Part shown: positions 9,323-17,480 of the stretch, piece by piece
Position numbering within the stretch: the first letter of the stretch is position 1
Layout: every line of letters starts with the position of its first letter
NCBI GenBank assembly: GCA_903873905.1
Contig: CAIQQJ010000066.1
Coordinates: 1 to 40,486 of the forward strand
Reading direction: 5' to 3'
Source of the DNA: an uncultured Flavobacteriales bacterium
GTDB lineage: Bacteria; Bacteroidota; Bacteroidia; Palsa-965
Length of the DNA stretch: 40,486 bases
Program-made: the position numbers and the translations under genes
Notes under the pieces: generated by a model
The model's database searches: none
What the model saw: only the letters and a program-made list of their open reading frames with translations
What the model was told of the DNA's origin: nothing

Positions 9323-10888
9323 TTATTTGCTACCTGGATTATTATCTGCGTCACGACCTCTTGGGTCTTCAAATTTCACTTTAACACCGTCGAATTTTAT
9401 TTCCACGTCGTCTTTATAAGTTACGGTAAGCGCAATATAACCGTCTTCATCAAAATATTTCCAATCGCCATCTTTTCTTCCGTAAACACATTTTCCCTCT
9501 TGCCAAACTCTTCCATTTTCATACCACCATGTTTGTTTTCCATCAGGCTGTCCATTGATAAAACTTCCTTCGAAACGTTGTTTTCCACTTGCAGTATACG
9601 TGTGTTTCCAAACGCCATTTCTTTCGCCGGCTGTATAATCTCCTTCTTCACGATAATCATCAATTTGAAAAAACCAATGTCCTTCTTTCAATCCATCCAC
9701 ATATTCTCCCTGTGTAATTACTGCTCCGGTTTCATTGTATTCAGTCAATGTTCCATTTCGTAAACCATCCGTATAAATTTCCTCGCGCAATAATTGTTCA
9801 TTTTCATAAAACCATTTCCATGTTCCTACAGGTCTTCCTTTCGCATCATATTTCCCAATTTGATCCGTTTTTCCATTCTCATATAAATATTTCCAGTTAC
9901 CAACTTTTACTCCGTTTTTATAATCCCCTTCTCCCTGCAATTCACCTGTCTCATAAAATTCCTGCCAATGGCCCTGTTTTATTCCTGCCTGATCAAAAAC
10001 CCCTTTACCTACAAGAATTCCTTCGAGATAAACTTCTGCTCCGATAATTGTTCCTGTTGTATCATATTCGCGAAAAACACCTTCTGGAACTCCATCCTTA
10101 TAATTTCCAATTTCTTTCGGTTTGCCATTGTTGTGATACGTAATTACCGTTTCAATCTTCGCCAATTCTGGTGGATTTTTTACCAGCACACCATTATCCC
10201 ATTTCGTAACAGTTATAAGATTTCCGAATTCATTGTATTCCTTGAAGTAGCCATTTTTTTTATTGTCAAGAAAATGTCCTTCATTTTTTATTTTTCCATT
10301 CGTCCAAAAATCTTTCCACACACCTTGTTTTAATCCATTTGCATCACGCCTATTCAGTCGCTCTGTATTTTTTATGAAGCCTGCTTTGTATTCCGTAATC
10401 GTGATAATTGTTCCACTCGTATCGTATTCATATCCGAAACCTTGTTCTTTCCCTTCACTGAAAGGTGTTGTTTTTTGGGTTTTTCCAGAAGCATAAAAAG
10501 ATTTTGTTTCTCCCTGCTTCATATTGTTTACGTACGTTTCCTCCGTTATAATTTTTCCATTCTCATCAAACGTTTTTAGAGGTCCGTTTTTCTTTCCTGC
10601 GGCGTAAGTATAAACAAATGTTAATCGACCCAATTCATTATAAAATTTCCATGCGCTATCCAACTGAAAATCTTTTCTATTTCCTTCTGATTTTATTTTT
10701 CCTGTTTGATAATAGGTTTTCCAATAACCATCAGGTTTACCATCGCGCATTGGCCCTTCACTAGAAAGTTTACCATTGTCGTAATAAAATTTATTGTAGC
10801 CGTTTGGATTGGTAGGCGTTTGCTGTGTTTGCGAAAAAGAAAATTTCGCACAGAACAGAAAAATCAAAATAAATACAAAGCGATTCAT
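9323..10888 (-). CDS. Exported YwqK/MORN-like repeat protein
   Basis: A 521-residue protein with a clear signal peptide (MNRFVFILIFLFCAKFSFSQ). The rest is about twenty tandem units of roughly 23 residues of the form YxNGKxxxxGxYKxGxxxGxWKxY. This is the MORN-variant repeat of the family labelled YwqK in databases. Examples are YYDNGKLSSEGPMRDGKPDGYW and WYENGRVWQEGKCVYGRKDGDW. Repeat proteins of this kind form an elongated beta structure and are thought to act in binding or scaffolding at the envelope. The database label 'antitoxin' for the family is not supported by any toxin gene nearby. It lies 9 bases before the histidine kinase and 34 bases after nadA, so it may share a transcript with both. 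Confidence 0.85.
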   Translation of the reverse strand: MNRFVFILIFLFCAKFSFSQTQQTPTNPNGYNKFYYDNGKLSSEGPMRDGKPDGYWKTYYQTGKIKSEGNRKDFQLDSAWKFYNELGRLTFVYTYAAGKKNGPLKTFDENGKIITEETYVNNMKQGETKSFYASGKTQKTTPFSEGKEQGFGYEYDTSGTIITITEYKAGFIKNTERLNRRDANGLKQGVWKDFWTNGKIKNEGHFLDNKKNGYFKEYNEFGNLITVTKWDNGVLVKNPPELAKIETVITYHNNGKPKEIGNYKDGVPEGVFREYDTTGTIIGAEVYLEGILVGKGVFDQAGIKQGHWQEFYETGELQGEGDYKNGVKVGNWKYLYENGKTDQIGKYDAKGRPVGTWKWFYENEQLLREEIYTDGLRNGTLTEYNETGAVITQGEYVDGLKEGHWFFQIDDYREEGDYTAGERNGVWKHTYTASGKQRFEGSFINGQPDGKQTWWYENGRVWQEGKCVYGRKDGDWKYFDEDGYIALTVTYKDDVEIKFDGVKVKFEDPRGRDADNNPGSK

Positions 10889-10922
10889 GATAATCTAATC
10901 TATTTTGATTTGAAATAAAGGA

Positions 10923-11912
10923 TCACAAACCAAATTGTGCTGATAATTCCAACATGCGCTGAATCGGTTTTACGGAGCGTTCAATTAGGTCAACACTCAT
11001 TGTAATTTCCGGTGATTCGTCCCTTAAACAAATATACAGCTTTTCAAGGGTGTTAAGCTTCATGTGAGGACAATCATTGCAAGCACAATTATTGTTCGGT
11101 GGTGCTGGAATAAATGTCTTTTGCGGCGATTCTTTTTCCATCTGATGAAGAATACCTGTTTCAGTTGCAACGATGAAAGTTTGTGCGGAATCTTTTTTTG
11201 TGAAATTTAACAGACCTGTAGTGGATCCAATATAATCGGCAAGTTGTAAAACGGCCTCTTCACATTCCGGATGCGCAATGAATTTAGCTTCGGGATGTTT
11301 CGCTTTAAGTTTTGTTATTTTTTCAAGAGAAAATATTTCATGCACCATGCATGATCCATCCCACAATACCATTTCTCTTCCTGTTTGTTTTGAAATATAT
11401 CTTCCTAAATTTTTATCGGGAGCAAAAATTATTTTCTGATTTTCCGGTAAACTTCTTACAATTTTTTCTGCATTACTCGAGGTACAAATGATATCACTGA
11501 GTGCTTTTATTTCTGCAGAACAATTGATGTAAGTGATCACAATGTGATCTGGATATTTTTTCTTGAATGCTAAAAATTTATCTGGTGGACAGGAATCAGC
11601 AAGTGAACATCCAGCATTGAGATCGGGTAATAAAACTTTTTTATTCGGGTTTAAAATTTTTGCTGTTTCCGCCATAAAATGCACACCGGCGAAAACGATG
11701 ATTTCTGATTTTGTTTTTGCTGCTTCCTGCGAAAGGCCCAAACTGTCACCGATGAAATCAGCTACATCCTGAATATCTCCTTCCTGGTAATAGTGGGCAA
11801 GAATAACTGCATTTTTTTCTTTTTTTAGTTTTTTGATCGCTGCAAATATATCCAGACTTGGATCAAGTGCCTCCACTTTTTTTTGATCACCTTGATTTGC
11901 TTTATATAACAT
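10923..11912 (-). CDS. nadA: Quinolinate synthase A
   Basis: A 329-residue enzyme of de novo NAD synthesis. It condenses iminoaspartate and dihydroxyacetone phosphate to quinolinate using an oxygen-sensitive [4Fe-4S] cluster. Family features are [19 protein letters not shown] near the start and the three expected cluster cysteines: C102 ([10 protein letters not shown]), C188 (WDGSCMVHE) and C281 (CACNDCPHM). Length is typical. Its usual partners nadB and nadC are not in the window. It leads a minus-strand gene run (nadA, YwqK-like, kinase, regulator) with gaps of 34, 9 and 18 bases; whether nadA is truly co-transcribed with the rest is inferred from spacing only. Confidence 0.95.
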   Translation of the reverse strand: MLYKANQGDQKKVEALDPSLDIFAAIKKLKKEKNAVILAHYYQEGDIQDVADFIGDSLGLSQEAAKTKSEIIVFAGVHFMAETAKILNPNKKVLLPDLNAGCSLADSCPPDKFLAFKKKYPDHIVITYINCSAEIKALSDIICTSSNAEKIVRSLPENQKIIFAPDKNLGRYISKQTGREMVLWDGSCMVHEIFSLEKITKLKAKHPEAKFIAHPECEEAVLQLADYIGSTTGLLNFTKKDSAQTFIVATETGILHQMEKESPQKTFIPAPPNNNCACNDCPHMKLNTLEKLYICLRDESPEITMSVDLIERSVKPIQRMLELSAQFGL

Positions 11913-12465
11913 AAAATATATTTTTAATAAAATCTATTACTATTACTAGCGTGTTAGTATGGTTCAAAAATTAGTTCAAAAATCCTTGTTTTGTCGATTA
12001 ATGAAAACATAGCAACATGATTTGAACAGCTATTTTTTTCTAATGTACTGATAACCTGAAACAATTCATTGTTATCAACACACTGTGAATTAAAAATGTT
12101 GATGGTAAATGTTAATTCTTTTTCCGTCAATTTGGTCTGATAAGGTGTTTACTGTTTACCCCTAAGTTATTTTTTAAAAAGTGCAATTCATGTTTTAATT
12201 ATGCTAAAGGAATTTATCATTGGATAAAACAAGAAAACTTGTGGTGAATTAATGAACCAATAAACTAATCTTTCAACAGGTTTTATGTTCATAAACTCTA
12301 AGTTAATATCCTTGTTATCAAGTCTATTTTTTGCTGACAATCCTTGCATTGTTCAAATCCATTTGGTAACAAAGCACATTACGCTTCAAAAAGGAGCCTT
12401 CTCTGATTTACATTTGTTATGATTTCCACTATTTCAACGAACAATACCGTAAAATTAACAAGAAG
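11913..12465. other. 553-bp AT-rich non-coding region between nadA and rpiB
   Basis: This is a divergent intergenic region with no credible gene on either strand. Visible items are a TAnnTTTG box before rpiB, an inverted repeat ATCAACA (12074-12080) / TGTTGAT (12097-12103), and one imperfect DnaA-box-like TTATCAACA (12072-12080). The region is unusually long for this compact genome segment, so a leader RNA or several regulator sites are possible, but no known motif could be assigned. Confidence 0.5.
12409..12416 (+). promoter_or_regulatory. Candidate -7 box for rpiB
   Basis: TACATTTG matches the Bacteroidota TAnnTTTG -7 box and lies 49 bases before the rpiB start. No TTTG is seen at the usual -33 spacing. 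Chance matches are expected at some rate in AT-rich DNA. Confidence 0.4.
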
Positions 12466-12903
12466 ATGGCTTCCATTTCCATTGCAATAGGATCCGATCA
12501 TGCAGGATTTGAACTAAAATCAAATATCATAACCTATTTAAAGTCGAATGGTTTTGATGTTCAGGACTTCGGCGCGCCTTCCGAACAAAGTGTTGATTAT
12601 CCAGATTTTGCACATCCTGTGGCCAATGCTGTGGAAGCAGGAAAAGTAAAATTAGGCATACTTATATGTGGATCTGGAAATGGAATAAGCATGGCTGCTA
12701 ATAAACATCAAGGAATTAGAGCTGCCGTTTGTTGGAACAGTGAAATTGCAAAATTAGCACGTCTTCATAATGATGCGAACATACTTTCTCTTCCTGCTCG
12801 CTACATTTCCATTGACGAGGCAAAAGCATGTGTTGATGTTTTTATGAATACTGCATTCGAAGGTGGCCGCCACGCAACTCGTGTAAATAAAATTACTGTT
12901 TAA
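12466..12903 (+). CDS. rpiB: Ribose-5-phosphate isomerase B
   Basis: A 145-residue LacA/RpiB-family sugar-phosphate isomerase that interconverts ribose 5-phosphate and ribulose 5-phosphate in the pentose phosphate pathway. Seen in the sequence are the N-terminal IAIGSDHAGFELK, the active-site loop LICGSGNGISMAANK with catalytic C68, and H103-equivalent region ARLHNDAN followed by LPARYIS. Length is normal. It is followed at 91 bases by the M28 peptidase gene on the same strand, possibly in one transcript. Confidence 0.95.
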   Translation: MASISIAIGSDHAGFELKSNIITYLKSNGFDVQDFGAPSEQSVDYPDFAHPVANAVEAGKVKLGILICGSGNGISMAANKHQGIRAAVCWNSEIAKLARLHNDANILSLPARYISIDEAKACVDVFMNTAFEGGRHATRVNKITV

Positions 12904-12994
12904 AAGACGCATCTTAATTAAAAGTGTTAGCGTGTAAAACGTTTTTATCCTCGCAAATGTTTTAATACCATCACTTCTATCTTTTTTATGTCAC

Positions 12995-14605
12995 ATGAGA
13001 ACTAAAACATTTTTTTTCCTTTCCTTATTTTTTACAATTGTATTTTTCTCTTTCATTGAAAAAGAAGATCCTCTTCGTAAAAAATATGCCCAAACAATTT
13101 CAGCAGCAGACTTGAAAATGCGCCTTTCTATTATCGCTTCCGATTCTTTTGAAGGAAGGGAAACAGGAAAAAAAGGCCAGCACATGACGGCGGAATATAT
13201 TGCACGTCAATTTATTTCATTTGGAATTCCACCCATTCCAAACAGAGAAAGCACAATGGAAAATCCTGTTTTGGATTATTTCCAGGACATTCCGCTTATT
13301 CAACTGCAAGCAGGAAGCGGTGAAATAAAAACGAAAAAGGCAAACTTTATTTTTGGGAAGGATTTTTATTACACAGCTGGAACAGACGGTCAGGAAATAA
13401 AAACTGAAAAAATTGTTTTTGCTGGTTATGGAATTCAAGATAGCCTGTACAAGGATTATGAAGGAATAGATGTGAAAGGAAAGACGGTAATGGTTCTTTC
13501 TGAGGAGCCGCTTGACAAAAAAGGAAATTCTATTATCACAGGAAAAAAAGACCCTTCTGCATGGACAAGCAACCGCCGACAAAAAGCGAACGAGGCAAAA
13601 AGAAGAAAAGCGGCCGCGCTTTTAATTGTGCTTGATGATTTTGATAAAAGATTTGCGCAGAATAAAAAATACATTTCAACTCCATTGTTACACCTTGATG
13701 AAGGGGAAACGAATACGGAACCACCAACAATGCCCGTTTTGTATATCAGCAAATCAATGGCAGACCAATTGCTTAAGGAAGGGAAACAAAAACAATCGAT
13801 TGATAAATTTCTTGCGAAGATTGCGAAAGGTAAACCCACAAAGCCTTTTGAATTTGATTTGGAACTTGGATTAAATATCATTCGCAAAATGGATAAAATT
13901 CATTCTGAAAATGTGTTGGGATATATTGAAGGAACAGATTTAAAAAATGAATTAATAGTTGTTTCTGCCCACATGGACCATTTGGGAAAAGACAGCACTG
14001 TTGTTTTTAACGGTGCCGATGATGACGGAAGCGGAACAGTTGCTGTTGTTGAAATGGCACAAGCGTTTGCACAAGCGAAAAAAGAGGGTCACGGTCCACG
14101 AAGAAGTGTTTTATTTCTTTGTGTTACCGGTGAAGAAAAAGGGTTACTAGGTTCAAAATGGTATACTGATCATCCTGTTTTTCCATTGGCAAATACAGTT
14201 TGTGATTTGAATATTGACATGATTGGAAGAGTGGATCCTGATCATATGAAAGACACAAATTATATTTATGTCATTGGTTCTGATAGAATCAGTAGCCAAC
14301 TGAAAGTCATTAATGAAACGAACAACAACACGTACACCAATATGTTTTTGGATTACAGATACGATGTTCCGAATGAACCCAATAATTTTTATGGAAGGTC
14401 GGATCATTACAACTTCGCAAAAAATAATATTCCAATTGCCTTTTTCTTTAATGGTGTTCACGCCGATTATCATAAGGAAACAGATGAAATTTCAAAAATA
14501 AATTTTCCTTTAATGGAACGACGTGCACAATTGGTTTTTTATGATGCATGGGAAATTGCAAACAGAGATCAACGGCTTGTGTTGGACGAAAAAAAATCTA
14601 AATAA
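12995..14605 (+). CDS. Exported M28-family zinc metallopeptidase
   Basis: A 536-residue predicted aminopeptidase-type enzyme with an N-terminal signal or anchor segment (FFFLSLFFTIVFFSF). A PA-like insert lies at about 95-280. The M28 catalytic domain carries two-zinc ligands in order: H326 and D328 (VVSAHMDHLG), D342 (GADDDGSG), E380 catalytic and E381 metal ligand (GEEKGLLGS), an Asp in NIDMIGR, and a His in GRSDHYNFA. All expected ligands are present, so it should be active, probably in the periplasm on peptides. The next gene, lutB-like, begins 6 bases after its stop, which indicates co-transcription. Confidence 0.9.
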   Translation: MRTKTFFFLSLFFTIVFFSFIEKEDPLRKKYAQTISAADLKMRLSIIASDSFEGRETGKKGQHMTAEYIARQFISFGIPPIPNRESTMENPVLDYFQDIPLIQLQAGSGEIKTKKANFIFGKDFYYTAGTDGQEIKTEKIVFAGYGIQDSLYKDYEGIDVKGKTVMVLSEEPLDKKGNSIITGKKDPSAWTSNRRQKANEAKRRKAAALLIVLDDFDKRFAQNKKYISTPLLHLDEGETNTEPPTMPVLYISKSMADQLLKEGKQKQSIDKFLAKIAKGKPTKPFEFDLELGLNIIRKMDKIHSENVLGYIEGTDLKNELIVVSAHMDHLGKDSTVVFNGADDDGSGTVAVVEMAQAFAQAKKEGHGPRRSVLFLCVTGEEKGLLGSKWYTDHPVFPLANTVCDLNIDMIGRVDPDHMKDTNYIYVIGSDRISSQLKVINETNNNTYTNMFLDYRYDVPNEPNNFYGRSDHYNFAKNNIPIAFFFNGVHADYHKETDEISKINFPLMERRAQLVFYDAWEIANRDQRLVLDEKKSK

Positions 14606-14611
14606 AAAGAA

Positions 14612-15991
14612 ATGGACGCGGCAACAACATTCATTACTGAAGCGGAGAAGAATGTCTTCAATGAGGAACATAGGAGAAAACTGCAACACAACATGGCGCA
14701 GTATGACAAGAAGGTGGTTCAGGGAAAAATGCAATATTCAAATCTGGACTTAGCAAAAACGCGTGCTGCAGGATTGAAAAATAAAACCACAGAACATCTC
14801 GATAAATATTTGATAGAGTTCGAAGCTAATTTTCTTAAGAACGGAGGAAAAATTATTTGGGCGCAAGATGCTGCAGAAGCCCAAAATGAAATCTCTGCAC
14901 TTCTGAAAAGGAAAAATGTCACCACTGTTGTAAAATCAAAATCGATGGTGACGGAGGAGATTGGACTGAATGAGCATTTGAAAAAAAATGGAATAGAATC
15001 GCTTGAAACTGATTTGGGAGAATTCATTCAGCAATTGGCCGGTGAAGCTCCTTATCATATTGTGACACCTGCCATGCACCATTCGAAAGAAGATGTGGCA
15101 AGAATTTATCACGAGAAAAAAGGAACGCCAATTGATTTTACGCCAGTTCAAATTATGAATTGGACACGCGAGCATTTGCGTGAAAAATACAGTATTGCCG
15201 GAGCAGGAATTACGGGAGCAAATTTTCTTGCGGCAGACATTGGTGCAATATCCATTTCAGAAAATGAGGGAAACGCTTTAATGTCAATGGCATTTCCAAA
15301 AATTCATATTGTCATTACAGGGATAGAAAAAATAATTCCTTCCTTCAAAGATCTTGATCTGTTCGACGCTCTTCTTGCTACACACGGAACAGGACAACAA
15401 TTGACCGTTTATAATTCTCTTATCACAGGCCCGAAACAAAACGGTGAAACAGATGGCCCTGAAGAATTATATCTCGTCTTACTCGACAATGGTCGATCAA
15501 ATGTTCTTGCACAAATTGAGCAACGTCGCGCATTGAATTGCATTCGCTGTGGCGCATGTTTGAATGTGTGTCCTGTTTACGAGGGCGTTGGCGGACATGC
15601 GTATGGAACCGTTTACAGTGGCCCAATTGGATCGGCATTGATGCCACATATGGGAGGCTTGAATGAATACAAACATTTGAGTTTTGCGTCAACAGGTTGT
15701 GCACGATGTACAGAAGTTTGTCCTGTGAAAATTGATGTGCATAAATTATTGCTTTATAATCGTCGTGATGCGACGGCGGCAGGGCTGGTTACTAAAACAG
15801 AAAACATGATGTGGTTTTTCTGGAAAGGCGCAATGTTGAAACGAAGCAAGATGGATAAGGGAGGGGCAAAATTGAAAAATTTCATGATGCGACAATTTTT
15901 CAGAAAGTCATGGGGAGAAAGAAGAGAACTTCCAGGCGTTGCACAAAAATCGTTCAATCAGCTTTGGAGAGAACGTAAGGGAATAAAATAA
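14612..15991 (+). CDS. LutB-like iron-sulfur oxidoreductase subunit
   Basis: A 459-residue protein of the LutB/YkgF family, cytoplasmic Fe-S proteins that act with LutA and LutC in L-lactate oxidation. An N-terminal LUD domain (about 60-290; GAGITGANFLAADIGAI, THGTGQQLTVY) precedes two [4Fe-4S] motifs: C310-x2-C313-x2-C316-x3-C320 (CIRCGACLNVCP) and C363-x2-C366-x3-C370 (CARCTEVCP). Both clusters are complete. No lutA or lutC lies beside it; instead it follows an M28 peptidase gene by 6 bases. Its substrate in this organism is therefore uncertain, and I leave the gene symbol empty. Confidence 0.85.
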   Translation: MDAATTFITEAEKNVFNEEHRRKLQHNMAQYDKKVVQGKMQYSNLDLAKTRAAGLKNKTTEHLDKYLIEFEANFLKNGGKIIWAQDAAEAQNEISALLKRKNVTTVVKSKSMVTEEIGLNEHLKKNGIESLETDLGEFIQQLAGEAPYHIVTPAMHHSKEDVARIYHEKKGTPIDFTPVQIMNWTREHLREKYSIAGAGITGANFLAADIGAISISENEGNALMSMAFPKIHIVITGIEKIIPSFKDLDLFDALLATHGTGQQLTVYNSLITGPKQNGETDGPEELYLVLLDNGRSNVLAQIEQRRALNCIRCGACLNVCPVYEGVGGHAYGTVYSGPIGSALMPHMGGLNEYKHLSFASTGCARCTEVCPVKIDVHKLLLYNRRDATAAGLVTKTENMMWFFWKGAMLKRSKMDKGGAKLKNFMMRQFFRKSWGERRELPGVAQKSFNQLWRERKGIK

Positions 15992-16156
15992 TTTTATTTT
16001 TCTTGCGAATCTTATTTTTCAATTCCAATTATTTCCCGCATTCCCGCTTACTTGTTAATAACAACTAACAGAACTTAAAAACTGTTCAAAAATCTGAGTA
16101 ACCCTGTCTGGTGTTTTGGCGTTTTATTAGTGAACTTTGAGAAAAGACCCCTTTCT

Positions 16157-16399
16157 ATGACGCAGTTTGAATTTAGGGTATATAATGACCAACCCTGTCG
16201 CTTTCGGTTAAAATCAGGTAAGGAAGTGTATGGTGTTATTTGGGAAAAGGCGCAGCCTGGAAAAGCATCCTATTATTTTGCAAGTTTGAGTGAAAGGTAT
16301 AATCATAACCTCAGAAACAATTCGATTGGAATAATGATCGATATTGAGGATGTTATCGGTGCGGAGTTGTTGAGCAACAGTGGCACGTTGGTTGGTTAA
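16157..16399 (+). CDS. Small conserved-looking protein of unknown function (possible Sm-like barrel)
   Basis: An 80-residue protein starting at ATG 16157. A GTG at 16130 would add nine residues and cannot be excluded. No signal peptide or membrane segment is visible. The pattern CRFRLKSGKEVYGVIWEK followed by an aliphatic segment GIMIDIEDVIGAELL resembles the strand-Gly-strand layout of small Sm/Lsm or SH3-like barrels (LxxGxxxxGxI), but this is only a visual likeness. It stands alone between the LutB-like gene (165 bases) and the zinc-ribbon gene. I do not recognise the family by name. Confidence 0.6.
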   Translation: MTQFEFRVYNDQPCRFRLKSGKEVYGVIWEKAQPGKASYYFASLSERYNHNLRNNSIGIMIDIEDVIGAELLSNSGTLVG

Positions 16400-16488
16400 T
16401 GCTTTTTATAGAATAGCAATAATAGATTTTCCTGCTTTTTTAAAACAGAACCACCAAGGTGAATTAATTTCCGCTGTATCTTCATGGC

Positions 16489-17034
16489 ATGGCTGTCGTA
16501 AAATGTTCCTGGTGCGAAACCGTAGTTCCAGAATCCTCTTTTATTAATTGTCCTAATTGTGGTGGAAATTTATCTCTAAGTAACGGAGCTGATCCAGGGC
16601 CCCCGCCTCCACCAACACCAAGATTTCTTCCTAAGCAATTTGTTAAGCGAATAAAATATTCCGGAAATGTTTACACGATTCTCGGAATGATTTTTACAAT
16701 TCCACTTTTCTGGACAATTATTTTTCCGATCATCGGAATTATTTTATGGAAGAAAGGAGCGCGCACTGCTAATGAAGAATTAAATCCATTGATGAATGGA
16801 ATTGCAACAGAAGGAACGATTACCAACATCAGGCAAAATTTATCCATTCAAATCAATGGAAGAAGTCCTTATGTTGTTGAATTTGTTTTTGATTTTCAGG
16901 GAAGAAAAGTGACGGGCGATGTTGGTAATATTTTTGATTCAAGTGTTCTGATAAAAAAGCCAGGCGATAAAGTTTGGGTGGTTTTTCTATATGACAAACC
17001 AGAACAAAGTAGCATTTGGCCACCAATGAAATGA
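16489..17034 (+). CDS. Zinc-ribbon membrane protein, DUF3592-like
   Basis: A 181-residue protein of unknown function. The N-terminus is a rubredoxin-like zinc ribbon with C6, C9, C21 and C24. A proline-rich linker (GPPPPPTP) leads to a hydrophobic hairpin at about 59-90 (ILGMIFTIPLFWTIIFPIIGIILW). A soluble domain at about 100-178 (GTITNIRQNLSIQINGRSPYVVEF, GDKVWVVFLYDKPEQSSI) resembles DUF3592, a small beta domain common in membrane proteins. Its stop overlaps the start of the next gene by four bases (ATGA), so the two are probably translated together. Confidence 0.75.
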   Translation: MAVVKCSWCETVVPESSFINCPNCGGNLSLSNGADPGPPPPPTPRFLPKQFVKRIKYSGNVYTILGMIFTIPLFWTIIFPIIGIILWKKGARTANEELNPLMNGIATEGTITNIRQNLSIQINGRSPYVVEFVFDFQGRKVTGDVGNIFDSSVLIKKPGDKVWVVFLYDKPEQSSIWPPMK

Positions 17035-17480
17035 GCGCAGAAAAAAAAACATATTTCTGGAGAGGAATTTATTTTCTAGCGCTTCTTACTTTTCTTTTTT
17101 CTTCTTGTTACGAAACACAAACGGCCGTATCATGCCCTGGTGCAAGTTCTGGGGGCATAGAAAACAAAGCGGGCGACCCAAAGAAGAAACACATTTCTAA
17201 ACGACAAAAGAAAGCGAAAGGTCAGGATGGATTTGTCCCGAAGGATAAGAAGAGCAAACCATCAGCGAAGAAAGCGGAGAAGGGAAAAAAGAAAGAGCGC
17301 AAGGAAACGAAGCTGGAGCGCAAGTGGCACTTGCTGAAGAAAAATCGTGCTGCAAAAAACGACAACAATTCTAAGCAAGGAGGAAATTCGCGACGCAATG
17401 AAAGGAAGCAGAAAAAGCAGGAGAAAAAACGTGCAAGACATCCGCAAATGGGACTTTTCCCAAATGGACATCCTGGTTAA
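17031..17480 (+). CDS. Small lipoprotein-like protein with a highly basic tail
   Basis: A 149-residue protein read from ATG 17031, which overlaps the previous stop (ATGA). A longer TTG start is possible but less likely. The N-terminus has a charged start and hydrophobic stretch ending in a lipobox-like LFSSC (IYFLALLTFLFSSCYETQ). The remaining roughly 115 residues are almost entirely Lys, Arg, Glu, Asn and Gln, with no fold visible. I do not recognise it. The stop at 17480 abuts, with zero spacing, the stop of the convergent acyltransferase gene at 17481. Confidence 0.6.
   Translation: MSAEKKTYFWRGIYFLALLTFLFSSCYETQTAVSCPGASSGGIENKAGDPKKKHISKRQKKAKGQDGFVPKDKKSKPSAKKAEKGKKKERKETKLERKWHLLKKNRAAKNDNNSKQGGNSRRNERKQKKQEKKRARHPQMGLFPNGHPG

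Noticed and set aside
9323-10888. Toxin-antitoxin system suggested by the YwqK family label
   Set aside because: No toxin gene is adjacent, the protein is exported, and the neighbours are a kinase and nadA.
12072-12080. DnaA box TTATCAACA between nadA and rpiB as a second origin
   Set aside because: A single box with one mismatch, no partner boxes and no parS; expected by chance in AT-rich DNA.
16130-16156. GTG start adding nine residues to the small protein at 16157
   Set aside because: An in-frame ATG follows with a more natural N-terminus; the longer form is possible but has no support.
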